Notes under the pieces: generated by a model
What the model was told of the DNA's origin: nothing
Databases searched by the model: none
Seen by the model: the letters and a program-made list of their open reading frames with translations, nothing else
Source of the DNA: a virus
Length of the DNA: 20,452 bases
IMG/VR virus record: IMGVR_UViG_3300033145_001309
Coordinates: 1 to 20,452 of that record
Reading direction: 5' to 3' (one strand)
Translations under genes and position numbers: made by a program
Shown: in pieces, positions 7,654 through 15,150 of the stretch
Layout of the letters: every line of letters begins with the position of its first letter
Numbering within the stretch: the first letter of the stretch is position 1

Positions 7654-8636
7654 GTTGTCTTGCTATTCCAAATGTGCATTTCAATTAAATTATGCCCTGT
7701 TGCTTTTGTAGATTTTAATTCTAGTGGGATAACTATTAAATCGTCTCCTGATGCAGGAGTCGGAGCTGCCATAAATACACAATTTTTAATCTGAACAAGA
7801 ATCTTATATGGCAATGCAGAAGATCCAATAGTCGTAGGGCTTTCTAATATAATATCAACACTATCAGCATAAACATCAAACCCTGCTTCTGTTTCATTTG
7901 CTCCTCCATAAAAAGCTTTCCTATATAATTCAGAAGTTGTATCTAATACAATATCCATTTTAATATCAAGCTCTCTTCTTTTTTCAGTAATATCTCCTAA
8001 AAATCTTGATCCAACTCTAAAGTCTGAATTATCAAGGTTGTTTTTAAAATCAACAGAACAACTTTTAGCAGAAATAGTAGAACCGCCTAAGTTAATAGTT
8101 GCCTTAGTAGCTACTAACAATGGAGCTGTTTCATAACTAGCTGATACAGCAGAACCAACTTCGTCTTTAATCCCTACAATATCAAACTTTGCATTACAGA
8201 ATTCGGAAGAATTTATATCAAGAGTAAACCCTTCAACTTTACAATCTCTATAATCAAATAACTGAACATTATCAGCGATTGATTTTTTAATCGATAACCA
8301 AGGAAGCGTCCCTGAAGTTAATGGAGTAAAATTATGAAGATATGCTCCATCACTTAAAAGTCCTGACGGTACATAAGTTCCTAATGCTCCCCAAAAAAGT
8401 AATCCAATAGCTTCTGGCCTTACATAACTCTCGATTGATCCACTAATCTTGTAAGTCCCTTGATGAATAGAATCAATATCACTAATAGATCCAATTTCTG
8501 GATCTGGTATAAGTTTATCGCCTTCAGGATTTAAATCAACAGACATAACTTTCATAAAGTCAGTTGGTTCTTTAAAAGTTCCTTTAGCGTCTTGACGAGC
8601 AATCCCGACAAACCCCGTTTCAGCTGTGTAACTCAT
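7647..8636 (-). CDS. major tail tube protein
   Basis: Structural subunit of the tail tube, 329 residues. The N-terminus (SYTAETGFVGIARQDAKGTF) is typical of siphovirus tube proteins ('...vGiakEttyGT'). It is followed by DPEIGSISDIDSIHQGTYKI and 'GSIESYVRPEAIGLLFWGAL', the family's usual 'G.v...v....lg.lL.aalG' pattern. The rest alternates beta strands. The C-terminal part (about 230-329) may be a surface immunoglobulin-like domain. There are no cysteine motifs and no signal peptide. It lies between the tail terminator and the chaperone genes, as expected. Start is the first ATG after an A/T-rich leader. Confidence 0.85.
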   Translation of the reverse strand: MSYTAETGFVGIARQDAKGTFKEPTDFMKVMSVDLNPEGDKLIPDPEIGSISDIDSIHQGTYKISGSIESYVRPEAIGLLFWGALGTYVPSGLLSDGAYLHNFTPLTSGTLPWLSIKKSIADNVQLFDYRDCKVEGFTLDINSSEFCNAKFDIVGIKDEVGSAVSASYETAPLLVATKATINLGGSTISAKSCSVDFKNNLDNSDFRVGSRFLGDITEKRRELDIKMDIVLDTTSELYRKAFYGGANETEAGFDVYADSVDIILESPTTIGSSALPYKILVQIKNCVFMAAPTPASGDDLIVIPLELKSTKATGHNLIEMHIWNSKTTY

Positions 8637-8646
8637 TTTATTATAG

Positions 8647-9123
8647 TTAAATAGTTAAATTAGTCTTAATTTTCAAATTTATCATACAAATATGAAGTAA
8701 ATTACTTTTTTGTCTTGATGTTCCAACAACATAATCAGAATTATCAATGTTATAAGAAATGACTGTCTCTGTTACTCCGTCAGAAGCATCTTCTAGCCCA
8801 TTCAATGTTCCGCTGTCTAATGAGAAATATTTAATTACTCTTCTAACAATTGTATCTAATTCAGTTTGCCCTTGATTGTAATCTCCGTTTTTAATCCTGA
8901 TTACAACAGAACATAGATACTCATTATTAGAAGGATGATATTTACCAATCTCTTGACTAAAACTTTCAGCTCTATCTATTGTCAATCCTATAAAGTAATT
9001 GACTAATACTGAATCTGGTAGCCTTGATTGAATATCTTCTATTTTCAAATTATCATAAGATGATTTATCTCCGAGTTCTTTCTCTAATCCATCTTTAATA
9101 TTGTTTAAAATAACATTTCTCAT
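8647..9123 (-). CDS. tail terminator-like protein
   Basis: A 158-residue protein that by position (gpG-like gene, this gene, tail tube) should be the tail terminator or tail-to-head joining protein (lambda gpU-like). Sequence features fit that fold: an N-terminal helix (NVILNNIKDGLEKELG), a strand pair about residues 40-55 (VLVNYFIGLTID), a central strand LCSVVIRIKNGD, a helix with TELDTIVRRVIKYF and closing strands LLHICMINLKIKTNLTI. Terminators of this type have the same alternation and size. The ATG overlaps the upstream stop (ATGA), indicating translational coupling. The call rests mainly on order and predicted fold. Confidence 0.65.
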   Translation of the reverse strand: MRNVILNNIKDGLEKELGDKSSYDNLKIEDIQSRLPDSVLVNYFIGLTIDRAESFSQEIGKYHPSNNEYLCSVVIRIKNGDYNQGQTELDTIVRRVIKYFSLDSGTLNGLEDASDGVTETVISYNIDNSDYVVGTSRQKSNLLHICMINLKIKTNLTI

Positions 9124-9611
9124 TTAAGTTGCATAAAAATCCATTTATTTAAACTGTCTTTTAAATTAGTTAAATCTTCTTTTTTAAAATCAATCATTCT
9201 CCTTTTTGGTAGTTTCTGTCCCTTTTTCCCTTTCCCTAATTGATGAGCACCAAATTTTACTTTAGCATCAGACCTTAATTGTTTTATTCCCCACTCTTTA
9301 ATTAGCATATTCTTTGATCCAGAAACAGCTCCTTTCAATGATGTTATTTCATCCATAAGGTTCCCTGTTCTATGTAATATTGGACCAGCTCCAAATCCTT
9401 TCTTTCTTCTCAGTTCCTTAGTAATTTCAGCTAGTGGTTTCCACTTTGGTCTTCCTTCCTGACTAAAAGTCTTTTTAAAACTATCGTTCATTATTTCATC
9501 AGGTTCATTACTACTCATCCAATTTTCAGTAATGATAGCTAGTCGTTCTCTCTTTTTTAAAGATTTTATTACTTTTTCTTGCCCTGTCAATGTAAAAGTT
9601 ATGCTCCTCAT
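9120..9611 (-). CDS. phage virion morphogenesis protein (Mu gpG / tail completion family)
   Basis: Small basic protein of 163 residues in the Mu gpG/P2 gpS-like virion morphogenesis family, which acts in joining or completing head and tail. Family landmarks: FSQEGRPKWKPLAEITKELR (about 49-68, 'F..eG.p.W.pLs..T'), then ILHRTGNLMDEI ('iL..TG.L..si') and VKFGAHQLGKGKKGQKLPKRRMIDF ('vGt.yA..HQ.G.....lPaR.fLg'), here about 118-142. The C-terminus is a helix as in relatives. It overlaps both neighbours by ATGA, showing tight coupling with the connector and terminator genes. Confident at family level. Confidence 0.8.
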   Translation of the reverse strand: MRSITFTLTGQEKVIKSLKKRERLAIITENWMSSNEPDEIMNDSFKKTFSQEGRPKWKPLAEITKELRRKKGFGAGPILHRTGNLMDEITSLKGAVSGSKNMLIKEWGIKQLRSDAKVKFGAHQLGKGKKGQKLPKRRMIDFKKEDLTNLKDSLNKWIFMQLK

Positions 9612-10123
9612 ACTGCTCTCTTATTATCTTCTAAACTATTATATTTTTCTGAATCAGTCTTTCCTTTAATTGCATCATTTTCTATCCCAGACATAGGTCG
9701 ATTAAATGTACTATATTCGTCAGCCGCAGATCCTTGGATTTTACCTGCATCTATCAATTCGTCTGTATCATCAGTATCTTTCGGAGCTCCCGTTAAAATA
9801 ATAGTTTGGTCTATTAACTTGTCAATTTTTTCTCTTGCTTGGTCAATAAGTAATTTCCCATACTCATGAACATTTTCTACTTCAGAGACACTAGCAACTG
9901 CTATTAATATATTCCCAGCAGCTAATCTTGATTCTATTGATTTAAGATATTCTTGGTCTATATCTTTCGTTGAAACAACTGGCACTATATAGAGCTTACT
10001 AATTTCCATATTTATCTCATGATAAGCCTCTTCTCTATAATCACCTACTGTTAAATCATTTGATATTTTTAAATGAGAATATTTAGAAGCAATATCATTA
10101 TCTGTTGAATAAGTAGCTGCCAT
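9608..10123 (-). CDS. head-tail connector protein
   Basis: A 171-residue protein directly after the capsid block and before the tail genes, the place of the gp6/DUF1320-type head-tail adaptor. It begins with Tyr/Ser/Asp-rich residues and DIASKYSHLKI. Helical segments follow: 'VGDYREEAYHEINMEISKLYIVP', 'DQEYLKSIESRLAAGNILIAVA' and VHEYGKLLIDQAREKIDKLI. A short helix bundle with an early 'sei..yi' motif is how these adaptors look. The C-terminal 60 residues are acidic and probably flexible. The ATG overlaps the stop of the zinc-finger microprotein (TAATG) and its own end overlaps the next gene (ATGA). Family call is from position and helix pattern. Confidence 0.65.
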   Translation of the reverse strand: MAATYSTDNDIASKYSHLKISNDLTVGDYREEAYHEINMEISKLYIVPVVSTKDIDQEYLKSIESRLAAGNILIAVASVSEVENVHEYGKLLIDQAREKIDKLIDQTIILTGAPKDTDDTDELIDAGKIQGSAADEYSTFNRPMSGIENDAIKGKTDSEKYNSLEDNKRAV

Positions 10124-10302
10124 TATTTTTTATGCTTACGTTTATGTGCAATTAATCCTAATTTACTTTTTGCAATAAACCCACATTCATTACAAGTTAA
10201 TTCTTTTTCCCCTGTTTCTTGTTTACTAGAGGATTTCCCCTTCCGGCTGATAACCCTAATTTGCATTCCTTTTTTACTATCAATCCTAATCCTTTTAAAC
10301 AT
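10123..10302 (-). CDS. C2H2 zinc-finger microprotein
   Basis: A 59-residue gene between major capsid protein and connector. The N-terminal half is basic (MFKRIRIDSKKGMQIRVISR). The C-terminal half is a classical C2H2 finger: C37-x2-C40-x12-H53-x3-H57, in TCNECGFIAKSKLGLIAHKR. The spacing is exact, and the hydrophobic positions of a C2H2 core are filled (F42, L50). It overlaps the connector start by one base (TAATG), which supports real translation. Small proteins with one finger are known at this head-tail junction in some siphophages; whether they bind DNA, protein or stabilise the connector is not settled. The leader is AATTAATTAACAAAAG with no Shine-Dalgarno. I am confident it is coding; the role is open. 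Confidence 0.82.
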   Translation of the reverse strand: MFKRIRIDSKKGMQIRVISRKGKSSSKQETGEKELTCNECGFIAKSKLGLIAHKRKHKK

Positions 10303-10331
10303 ATTCTTTTGTTAATTAATTACGTCCTTGC

Positions 10332-10355
10332 TATAGGGCATTATTATGCCCTATA
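10332..10355 (-). promoter_or_regulatory. perfect 10-bp hairpin after the capsid gene
   Basis: TATAGGGCAT and ATGCCCTATA form an uninterrupted stem with a 4-nt loop, 18 nt past the capsid stop in transcript direction. No T-run follows on either strand, so it is not a standard intrinsic terminator. Likely roles are 3'-end stabilisation of capsid mRNA, a partial terminator or a processing site (inference). Confidence 0.55.
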
Positions 10356-10373
10356 AGTAAAAATATAATTTTA

Positions 10374-11408
10374 CTAGTAAACCTTAGCGTTAAGAAGAAC
10401 TTCTGGATGAATAATCCTTGGGAAAGCGTCTAGTCCAACCCCTGCAAACATTGCATAAGGATCTTTCTTTTCTTCAGTCCAAGTATAATAACCAGGAGTG
10501 TAATTAGCCAATGCATGGCCAACTCTAGCTGTATCACCTATTCCATCAGGGAGTAATTCCTTAGATGGTAACATAATGATTTTATCTTCAGCTAACATTC
10601 TTGAAGTCGTAGTTCCTTCTTCATCTGTATAACGAGTGTTATATAGAATTATTGAAATACCTAATTCTGACTCAACATAACTTTGAGTCTTGTTAGGAGA
10701 GAAAACTGGGCTAGTGTATTTCAAGGTGTCTCTCATCTGAGCAGATTGAGCAATGTATTGTAATGCTTGAGAACTCATTATCACTACATCAGGTCTGATA
10801 CCACAATTATCCTCAACCACCTTCTGCCAACCCATTATATCGTCTAATGGTGTTGATGTTGCTACAGTACTCCAATCAGTTGTAGGAGTTAAACCTTTCT
10901 GTGTTGCTACCAAGCCATAGTCTACGTCAAACTTAACGTCTCCTGAGTAGGTAATCTTGCCTAAAAGAGCATTGATTTGCATCCATTCAAGACGACTATC
11001 AATAGCAGTCTTACATCTTTCTAATGCTTGTCTAACCTTTCTTTTTGCTTCTGCTCCTAATTGAGAAGTGATTGAAACTTTACCATCGACGACAGGTAGC
11101 ATCCCTGCTTCTCTAATTTTTCGTAAATCAGACATATTAAATCGCTCTTTTCTAGCAATACTTACTACGTCTGCATAAGCTCTATCAAAAGCTTGTCTTC
11201 CAACTAATTCAGCTTCACCATCTACTGCTCTAAACTTAGCAAGTGGATTTGTGGCTCTAATAATATCCCACATTGTTTCCTCAGTGGCTGAATCATAAAA
11301 AGGAAGAAAATCTAAACCAATTTTTTTACCACCTTTGTTTTCAAGTTTTCTAACAACTTTCGTCATTGTTGCTTGATCAAGGCCGTAAATTTCTAACTTC
11401 TTTGACAT
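10374..11408 (-). CDS. major capsid protein (lambda gpE-like, HK97 fold)
   Basis: Main shell protein, 344 residues, of the 'phage major capsid protein E' family. Landmarks are the N-terminal segment with FLPFYDSATEETMWDII, the arm/E-loop region 'KFRAVDGEAELVGRQAFDRA', and the P-domain helix in 'KRKVRQALERCKTAIDSRLEW'. The A-domain stretch IRPDVVIMSSQALQYIAQS is diagnostic ('.PdvlvmG..A...l'). The C-terminus has GYYTWTEEKKDP and 'PRIIHPEVLLNAKVY'. The length is normal for gpE-like proteins without a long scaffold domain, which agrees with scaffold residues being supplied by the upstream protease gene. It follows the decoration gene by 29 nt. A stable hairpin lies directly after its stop. Confidence 0.92.
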   Translation of the reverse strand: MSKKLEIYGLDQATMTKVVRKLENKGGKKIGLDFLPFYDSATEETMWDIIRATNPLAKFRAVDGEAELVGRQAFDRAYADVVSIARKERFNMSDLRKIREAGMLPVVDGKVSITSQLGAEAKRKVRQALERCKTAIDSRLEWMQINALLGKITYSGDVKFDVDYGLVATQKGLTPTTDWSTVATSTPLDDIMGWQKVVEDNCGIRPDVVIMSSQALQYIAQSAQMRDTLKYTSPVFSPNKTQSYVESELGISIILYNTRYTDEEGTTTSRMLAEDKIIMLPSKELLPDGIGDTARVGHALANYTPGYYTWTEEKKDPYAMFAGVGLDAFPRIIHPEVLLNAKVY

Positions 11409-11437
11409 TTCTTTTAAATGTTAATTATTAATGGATC

Positions 11438-11854
11438 CTAACGAAAGATTATGTCCAAACTATCAGTTCTGACATATTCTTTATAATGATCTGGAATACT
11501 ACCATTAGCAGAACCCATAACCACTTTACTTTCTTTAACTGTCCCTTTAATCAATACTCCTGCTTCGACATCGCCTTCTGAAAGGTCAGCGAAAGTATCA
11601 TTAAAGCCTACAATATTTGCTGTTGCTTGTCTGCCATCAGATGCAGTTGGATCCCAAGGACCAACTAATCCAGAAGCAGTTGCAGGTGTTGTTATCCTTG
11701 CTACTAAAACTCCTTTATCCATGTATGGATTGCTCTTGGAATCAACAGTTGAAACAGTGTCAGCGTCGATAGTGGCACTTGAAAAAACATTACCTACTGC
11801 AGATGCTAAATATTCCGTTATTGCGATTCCAGATGCTGGTGTAATTGAACGCAT
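11438..11854 (-). CDS. head decoration protein (lambda gpD-like)
   Basis: A 138-residue capsid decoration or stabilising protein. The diagnostic core is KGVLVARITT, then LVGPWDPTASDGRQATANIV and AGVLIKGTVKESKV, matching the head decoration family ('kG.vl......g.....yd....dG...a.gil', 'a.vl..G.v'). Such proteins cap three-fold sites of the expanded head. The order protease, decoration, capsid is the lambda C-D-E order. It is rich in Ala, Thr, Ser and Asp. It starts at ATG after an A-rich leader, 14 nt beyond the protease stop. Family assignment is good. Confidence 0.85.
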   Translation of the reverse strand: MRSITPASGIAITEYLASAVGNVFSSATIDADTVSTVDSKSNPYMDKGVLVARITTPATASGLVGPWDPTASDGRQATANIVGFNDTFADLSEGDVEAGVLIKGTVKESKVVMGSANGSIPDHYKEYVRTDSLDIIFR

Positions 11855-11868
11855 TTTTTTAATAGTTA

Positions 11869-13098
11869 CTAATTAGTTTCTTTGATAAATTCGTCAGCTT
11901 TTTTTTCTGCTATAGAATCAGCACTTTTCAATTCAGTTTCTTTTTTAGAAACTTCCTTTTTGCTTACTTTTATCTTCTCGTCATCTAATTTAACCATTTC
12001 TGGGATTGAAGAGAAAAGTTCTTTATATGATTCTAATTGTTCTTCTGACAAACTTTTAGCGAATACGATATGTTGTTCTTTTGAAGCAGGTAACATTTTT
12101 CCATTAGTTACTAGCTTTTCAAAGAAATCAACAAGAATCTGTTCTTTATATTTTGACAATTCCTTAGCTTCTTTAGGAAATTGTTCCTCAAATGACAACT
12201 TATTTTCGACCTTGTCAATTTTCCCCTTAACGACAGACTCTTTCCCCTCTTTCTTAAAATTACTTTCTTCTTTTTTAACAGATTTGACAGAAGATTCGTC
12301 CTTTTTTTCAGACTTCTCTTTAGTCAATTCAGTCTTTTCAGAGAAAGTATTTTTTTCTTTTTTAATTGGATTCATTGAATTTATTGAGTTAAGATTTAAT
12401 AAATTTATATTTTTTGAATAAGTAAACTTAGGAGAGAGACCTTCGACCGCAGGGATATCAACCCACGCTACTCCAAATAAAACAGGTGAATAAATAACTC
12501 CTTTGTTGTCATCGTAGTCTCCTATCTCTGCACTTCTATTAACGTAAGTTCCTTCTTGAATTTTTTCCCACATATTCTCATTAGTAATTCTGAAATCGGC
12601 TACTAGCTTTTTTCCAACTAATTTAAGGTCAGAAATATATCCTCCAACTTTATCAATTACATCGCCGATACCAAACATTGAAGGATGATCTGCTCTTACT
12701 GGCACGTGTGGAAATGTATCGAATGATTTGAGATAATGGAAATTAGCTACCATTTTTTCTAATGCTGACATTTTAAATTGAACTCCTTTGTAGGTCCCTG
12801 CTTTAAAAATTTCAACATCTTTTAATATCTTTCCTTCTTTAATTGAATTTATCTTCTTATCTTTTTTACTAAATTTAGAAGAAGAGAAGTATAGGTGATG
12901 AGTTTTACTTGCAACAATCTCTCGAGGCTTTTCTTTTTTTTCTGGGACTTTTTGACTCATAATAGATGTTTTGCAAATAGAAATAGCGGAGTCTTTTGAT
13001 TTCCCACTCTTCATTATTTTTTTTACACATCTATCCATTTTTGATGTTAATTCTTCTGGGATTCCTGAATATGGCATACTTTTAAATTTAAAATTCAA
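11869..13098 (-). CDS. prohead protease fused to a scaffold-like C-terminal region
   Basis: Head maturation protein of 409 residues. Residues about 8-47 are a small Cys-containing helical module (PEELTSKMDRCVKKIMKSGK to SAISICKTSI) seen at the front of some phage proteases. Residues about 85-225 are the protease-like domain: FPHVPVRADHPSMFGIGDV with H138, then GGYISDLKLVGKKLVADF and 'IQEGTYVNRSAEI' with S189, then GVAWVDIPAVEGLSP. H138 and S189 are the best catalytic candidates; I infer this from conservation and have not proved it. Residues about 245-409 are Lys/Glu/Ser-rich and helical, like scaffolds that protease genes of lambda and Mu carry at the C-terminus. An internal ATG at residue 242 sits after an A/T-rich stretch that looks like this phage's gene leaders, so scaffold alone may also be made. 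It lies directly before decoration and capsid genes. Confidence 0.75.
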   Translation of the reverse strand: MNFKFKSMPYSGIPEELTSKMDRCVKKIMKSGKSKDSAISICKTSIMSQKVPEKKEKPREIVASKTHHLYFSSSKFSKKDKKINSIKEGKILKDVEIFKAGTYKGVQFKMSALEKMVANFHYLKSFDTFPHVPVRADHPSMFGIGDVIDKVGGYISDLKLVGKKLVADFRITNENMWEKIQEGTYVNRSAEIGDYDDNKGVIYSPVLFGVAWVDIPAVEGLSPKFTYSKNINLLNLNSINSMNPIKKEKNTFSEKTELTKEKSEKKDESSVKSVKKEESNFKKEGKESVVKGKIDKVENKLSFEEQFPKEAKELSKYKEQILVDFFEKLVTNGKMLPASKEQHIVFAKSLSEEQLESYKELFSSIPEMVKLDDEKIKVSKKEVSKKETELKSADSIAEKKADEFIKETN

Positions 13099-13140
13099 TT
13101 ATTATAATAAGACTAAAAAAATAATTAGCACTTGTCAAGA

Positions 13141-15150
13141 CTATCTTTGATCTCTTGTTTTTTTAATAGCTACTTTTAGCTCTTGAGTATCAATATTTAC
13201 AAAAATATAATCAGTTTCTCCAATACTAGGACTAGCACTAGCACTTTCAGATGAACTCTCTGAACTTGATGGAGATAGACTGGGAGAATCAGAACTACTA
13301 GGACTTAGTGAAGAACTCTCAGAAGAACTTTCTGAAGAACTTTCGCTTGAACTTTCACTTGAACTTTCTGAAGAACTTTCGCTTGAACTTTCACTTGAAC
13401 TTTCAGATGGACTCTCTGATGAACTTGGTGATAAAGATGAACTTTCAGAGGAACTAGGACTCTGGCTTGGGCTTTCTGAGCTAGATTCTGATGAACTTTC
13501 AGAGGAACTAGGACTCTGGCTTGGGCTTTCTGAGCTAGATTCACTAGAACTTTCAGAGGAACTAGGACTCTGACTTGGGCTTTCTGAGCTAGATTCACTA
13601 GAACTTTGGCTTGGGCTTTCTGAGCTAGATTCACTAGAACTTTCAGAGGAACTAGGACTCTGGCTTGGAGAGTCTGAACTAGATTCTGATGAACTTTCAG
13701 AACTACTAGGACTCTGACTTGGGCTATCGGAACTAGATTCACTAGGACTTTCAGAACTACTAGGACTCTGACTTGGGCTATCTGAACTACTTGATGAAGG
13801 TGAGTCTGATGAACTAGGACTCAACGAGGGACTATCAGAGCTACTTTCGCTTGAGGAATCCGAAGAACTCTCTGAGGAAGACTCTGAGGAACTAGGACTC
13901 AATGATGGCGAATCAGAACTACTAGGACTCAATGAAGGCGAGTCTGATGATGATGGTGATTGGCTGGATGACTCTGAGCTACTTTCACTTGGAGAATCTG
14001 ATGAGCTAGGAGATAGACTAGAACTAGGGGACAAACTTGGTGAATTTGAACTACTCTCAGAAGGACTTTCTGATGGTGATTCAGACGAGGAGGGTGAACC
14101 TGCTACTGTATAATAAACAGTAATACGAATATGATCAACTTGAGAGGAAGTGTATGAAGCTATGTATGTTGATAAAACTACTCCAAAATCTATATCATTT
14201 ATATCTGTATTAGACCAAGTTTCACTCCATAAATCAGTAGAATCACCATAAGAACTATATACAAAATTTCGGTCATCCCAAACAGTTCCTAAAGCTTTGT
14301 TTTCGCTTCCTATTGTTCCGTCAGCTTTAACAATTTTAACATTTTCATCATATGTTGGTGAACCTGAATATTTTTTTATTTCTACTAAAATACCATCTAT
14401 TGTTGCTCCAGCAGAAATATTGAATCCAAAATTAGTTGCTTTCAAATAATGAGAATAGTCTCCTCCGGAGGAGCTAGCCTCTGCAGCACTCCCGTCTTCA
14501 ACTTTCGCATTATCTGGGTTTGACCAAGTCTTAGTCCCTACAGCACTATCATCTGCCATTGTTCCTGGGCTTGTTGCTGTTGTATCTGGGTCAACTAACT
14601 CTCCCTTTTTTACATCAACTTCCCAAAAAAACTCATATTTGTTTACTAAAGTTTTGTCGCCTTTGATTGAATCTATTTTTTTTCTTTTAACTCCGTCAAT
14701 TTCTTCTTCTGACATTCTTTGGGCATCTTCTTTAAATTTCAAATTACCAATTCCAGTTTTTTTAACTTTCCATTTGACTTTTTTATCTTCTTCAACTGAT
14801 TGCCATAATTTAATTCCCTCAACTGATATTTGTGGTTTAACTAACACTCCCTCAGTAATTAAATCAACTTGAACTTTACTATTAGTTTTTCTCTCTTTAA
14901 TTATATAGCCAGTGTTGTCTTTTTTTAACCAAATTTTGTTTGGCAATTTATCATAAAACCAATAATCGCCATCTTCTTTTTTAGAGGTTAAATCAATATC
15001 TTTCCAATCATCTGACTCTAAATAATTTTCTTTATAATGAACAGCCGAAAGACCAGAGATAGCCTTTCTTTTGCCTCCTCCTAAGTCAAAGACTTTTACA
15101 TTTTCAGTCCTTCGTTCTACTATTTCGTTAGTTATATTTTCTTTATCCAT
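13141..15150 (-). CDS. mucin-like serine-rich repeat protein, putative virion surface protein
   Basis: A 669-residue protein in three parts. Residues 1-190 are a charged beta-rich domain (RTENVKVFDLGGGKRKAIS, 'VHYKENYLESDDWKDIDL'). Residues about 190-350 form a beta-sandwich of a type common in phage and surface proteins (TKTWSNPDNAKVEDG, YLKATNFGFNISAGATIDG, VDHIRITVYYT). Residues 352-642 are a low-complexity tract in which every second residue is Ser, 146 in a row, with Pro, Ser, Glu, Asp, Gln or Leu between. A 27-residue tail (IGETDYIFVNIDTQELKVAI and on) closes it. No signal peptide, membrane segment or LPxTG anchor is seen, so it is probably a virion protein, not a secreted one. Its start overlaps the end of a GT2 gene by 19 nt, so the two are coupled. 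Alternating-Ser tracts are O-glycosylation substrates in bacterial adhesins; that it is glycosylated here is inference. Other options are a spacer or fibre stalk. Confidence 0.75.
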   Translation of the reverse strand: MDKENITNEIVERRTENVKVFDLGGGKRKAISGLSAVHYKENYLESDDWKDIDLTSKKEDGDYWFYDKLPNKIWLKKDNTGYIIKERKTNSKVQVDLITEGVLVKPQISVEGIKLWQSVEEDKKVKWKVKKTGIGNLKFKEDAQRMSEEEIDGVKRKKIDSIKGDKTLVNKYEFFWEVDVKKGELVDPDTTATSPGTMADDSAVGTKTWSNPDNAKVEDGSAAEASSSGGDYSHYLKATNFGFNISAGATIDGILVEIKKYSGSPTYDENVKIVKADGTIGSENKALGTVWDDRNFVYSSYGDSTDLWSETWSNTDINDIDFGVVLSTYIASYTSSQVDHIRITVYYTVAGSPSSSESPSESPSESSSNSPSLSPSSSLSPSSSDSPSESSSESSSQSPSSSDSPSLSPSSSDSPSLSPSSSESSSESSSDSSSESSSDSPSLSPSSSDSPSSSSSDSPSQSPSSSESPSESSSDSPSQSPSSSESSSESSSDSPSQSPSSSESSSESSSESPSQSSSESSSESPSQSPSSSESSSESSSESPSQSPSSSESSSESSSESPSQSPSSSESSSLSPSSSESPSESSSESSSESSSESSSESSSESSSESSSESSSLSPSSSDSPSLSPSSSESSSESASASPSIGETDYIFVNIDTQELKVAIKKTRDQR
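13225..14097 (-). repeat. Ser-x dipeptide repeat tract
   Basis: Encodes residues 352-642 of the serine-rich protein. Ser occupies every even position without exception. The intervening residue is Pro, Ser, Glu, Asp, Gln, Leu, rarely Asn or Ala. The register never slips, so all insertions and deletions in its history were multiples of 6 nt. It is acidic overall. Confidence 0.9.
13441..13800 (-). repeat. 54-bp tandem repeat array inside the serine-rich gene
   Basis: The string ACTTTC recurs (plus-strand reading) at 13441, 13495, 13549, 13603, 13639, 13693 and 13747. Spacing is 54 nt except for one 36-nt unit that has lost 18 nt. Neighbouring units are nearly identical and each codes for 18 residues. 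This indicates recent unequal duplication and probable copy-number variation. It is a coding tandem repeat; there are no unique spacers as in CRISPR. Confidence 0.85.

Noticed and set aside
9118-9124. Reassigned TGA codon, as in some uncultured bacteria and their phages
   Set aside because: TGA serves as a stop in ATGA overlaps here and at 9608-9611, long genes contain no in-frame TGA, and Trp is TGG.
9579-9869. 96-residue plus-strand frame opposite the connector, and 14639..14872 opposite the serine-rich protein
   Set aside because: Both are antisense shadows of supported genes without a promoter or motif.
11882-12421. 179-residue plus-strand frame opposite the scaffold region
   Set aside because: Ser/Phe-rich antisense of Lys/Glu codons; no start context and no recognisable domain.
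13101-13138. Minus-strand promoter with TTGACA (13138-13133) and TATAAT (13106-13101) before the protease gene
   Set aside because: Both boxes are perfect but 26 nt apart, too far for sigma70; at 17 nt spacing only TAGTCT is found. Could still be a phage-specific promoter.
13305-13742. 145-residue minus-strand reading frame rich in Val/Leu/Gln in the serine repeat region
   Set aside because: It is the shifted frame of the 54-bp coding repeats; its repetitiveness follows from the Ser-x frame, which is continuous with real domains on both sides.
13441-13800. CRISPR-like periodic repeats
   Set aside because: Units are contiguous and coding with no unique spacers; they are protein-level tandem repeats.
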